A stretch of 15,894 bases of DNA from Alphaproteobacteria bacterium (GTDB lineage: Bacteria > Pseudomonadota > Alphaproteobacteria > Paracaedibacterales > CAIULA01), in assembly GCA_019751935.1 (NCBI GenBank), contig JAIEMR010000103.1:1-15894 (forward strand), in the 5' to 3' direction. The translations under genes were made by a program, and so were the position numbers. Below are positions 15,269 to 15,894 of this stretch, one piece after another. The notes beneath the pieces are model-generated. The model saw nothing but the letters and a program-made list of their open reading frames with translations. It ran no database searches and had not been told where the DNA came from. The stretch's first letter is position 1. Every line of letters begins with the position of its first letter.

Positions 15269-15894
15269 ATGATATTCCCGATTAGGAACTATCCACCTTA
15301 TGTTGTTTCCCTCTTTGCCGGTGGAATAACTATCTTATTGACTCTTATTTCTAGCCTTTCCCCGTTTTTAAGCCTTTTTCTCAATTATTTCAATGTGCTA
15401 CCTCTTTTCATTGTAAGCTTAAGCCTTGGATTAAACGCGGGAATCAGCGCGGCTACGATTGCCTTGGTTGGTATTTTTTTAGCTTTTGGTATCTATCAAG
15501 CAGTAGGTTTCATATTTATAAGTTATCTGCCTTTTCTTCTTTTATCTTATCTCATTTTAAAGCCAAATCTTTCTAACGAAAATTCAGATTTTAAATATCC
15601 TTTGGGTATTATTGTATCTAAAGTTTCCTTATGTGTTATGTTAGTGTCTTTAATGTTCCTTGTTTTTTTGAATGAATCTGGAATTGATGTTAGAGGATCC
15701 ATTCACCATTTCTTAAGCGGAGTGATTCCTGAGGAACTTACAACTGAAAAAGCCAAATTAATAGACCAATTGGTTGATATTATTCCTGGAGTTATGTTGG
15801 TTTCATGGATTGTAACAGGGCTTATGAATGCTCTTGTCGCTCAAAGAATTCTTATTAAACAAAAGCAAGCGCTGCGTTCTTTTCAGGAAAATGA
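15269..15894 (+). CDS. DUF2232 integral membrane protein (3' end cut by the window)
   Basis: An open frame starts at ATG 15269 (AAAAGAG just upstream) and runs uninterrupted to the window end, giving 208 codons without a stop. The product opens MIFPIRNYPPYVVSLFAGG and contains several hydrophobic spans (about residues 13-35, 40-60, 62-95, 113-134 and 168-190), ending in a basic stretch. Its place directly after rpsF-rpsR, and the polytopic make-up, match the DUF2232 (YybS-like) membrane proteins that lie between rpsR and rplI in Alphaproteobacteria. Its function is not known. The assignment rests on context plus topology rather than a signature motif. Confidence 0.8.
   Translation, partial: MIFPIRNYPPYVVSLFAGGITILLTLISSLSPFLSLFLNYFNVLPLFIVSLSLGLNAGISAATIALVGIFLAFGIYQAVGFIFISYLPFLLLSYLILKPNLSNENSDFKYPLGIIVSKVSLCVMLVSLMFLVFLNESGIDVRGSIHHFLSGVIPEELTTEKAKLIDQLVDIIPGVMLVSWIVTGLMNALVAQRILIKQKQALRSFQEN

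Noticed and set aside
1..15894. CRISPR arrays, tRNAs, rRNAs, insertion sequences, prophage or toxin-antitoxin modules
   Set aside because: I looked for regularly spaced repeats, tRNA-like cloverleaf sequence, transposase or integrase proteins and small paired genes and saw none.

Overview
The window is AT-rich bacterial chromosome and looks alphaproteobacterial. The best marker is the right end, where rpsF, rpsR and a DUF2232 membrane protein follow one another, an arrangement typical of Alphaproteobacteria (rplI usually comes next). A low-GC, possibly host-associated lineage such as the Holosporales/Paracaedibacter group fits the base composition, the GTCATTGCGAG-type palindromic repeat and the several unrecognised exported proteins. 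That placement is an inference.

Layout. Positions 1-5144 (minus strand) carry acnA, dnaN and recF, read in that order: aconitase, the DNA polymerase III beta clamp and the RecF gap-repair ATPase. A palindromic repeat lies between dnaN and recF. Positions 5145-7015 (minus) hold two tandem paralogous genes for exported proteins of unknown function, each followed by a copy of the same short inverted repeat. Positions 7124-9060 (minus) hold a translationally coupled pair: a stand-alone ArnA-type UDP-glucuronate decarboxylase and an ArnD-type deformylase, both from the lipid A 4-amino-4-deoxy-L-arabinose (L-Ara4N) pathway. Positions 9205-10470 (minus) encode an exported coiled-coil protein with a lysine-rich tail. 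On the plus strand, 10671-13374 carries rmuC and an exported DUF4139-type protein, probably one operon ending in a strong, probably bidirectional terminator. A minus-strand exported protein of unknown function follows. The ribosomal operon begins at about 14340 with a leader of three consecutive hairpins and a TTG-initiated rpsF. It continues through rpsR, and the DUF2232 gene is cut by the window end.

The core genes are ordinary housekeeping functions. The most unusual signal is regulatory: the three minus-strand exported-protein genes (starts at 5827, 6969 and 10470) share a nearly identical block of about 28 bp, 46-51 bp upstream of their start codons. It contains a TTGCAA-like -35 box, and two copies have a -10 box 17 bp further on. 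This suggests a small co-regulated set of exported proteins. I found no CRISPR array, tRNA, rRNA, transposase or phage gene.
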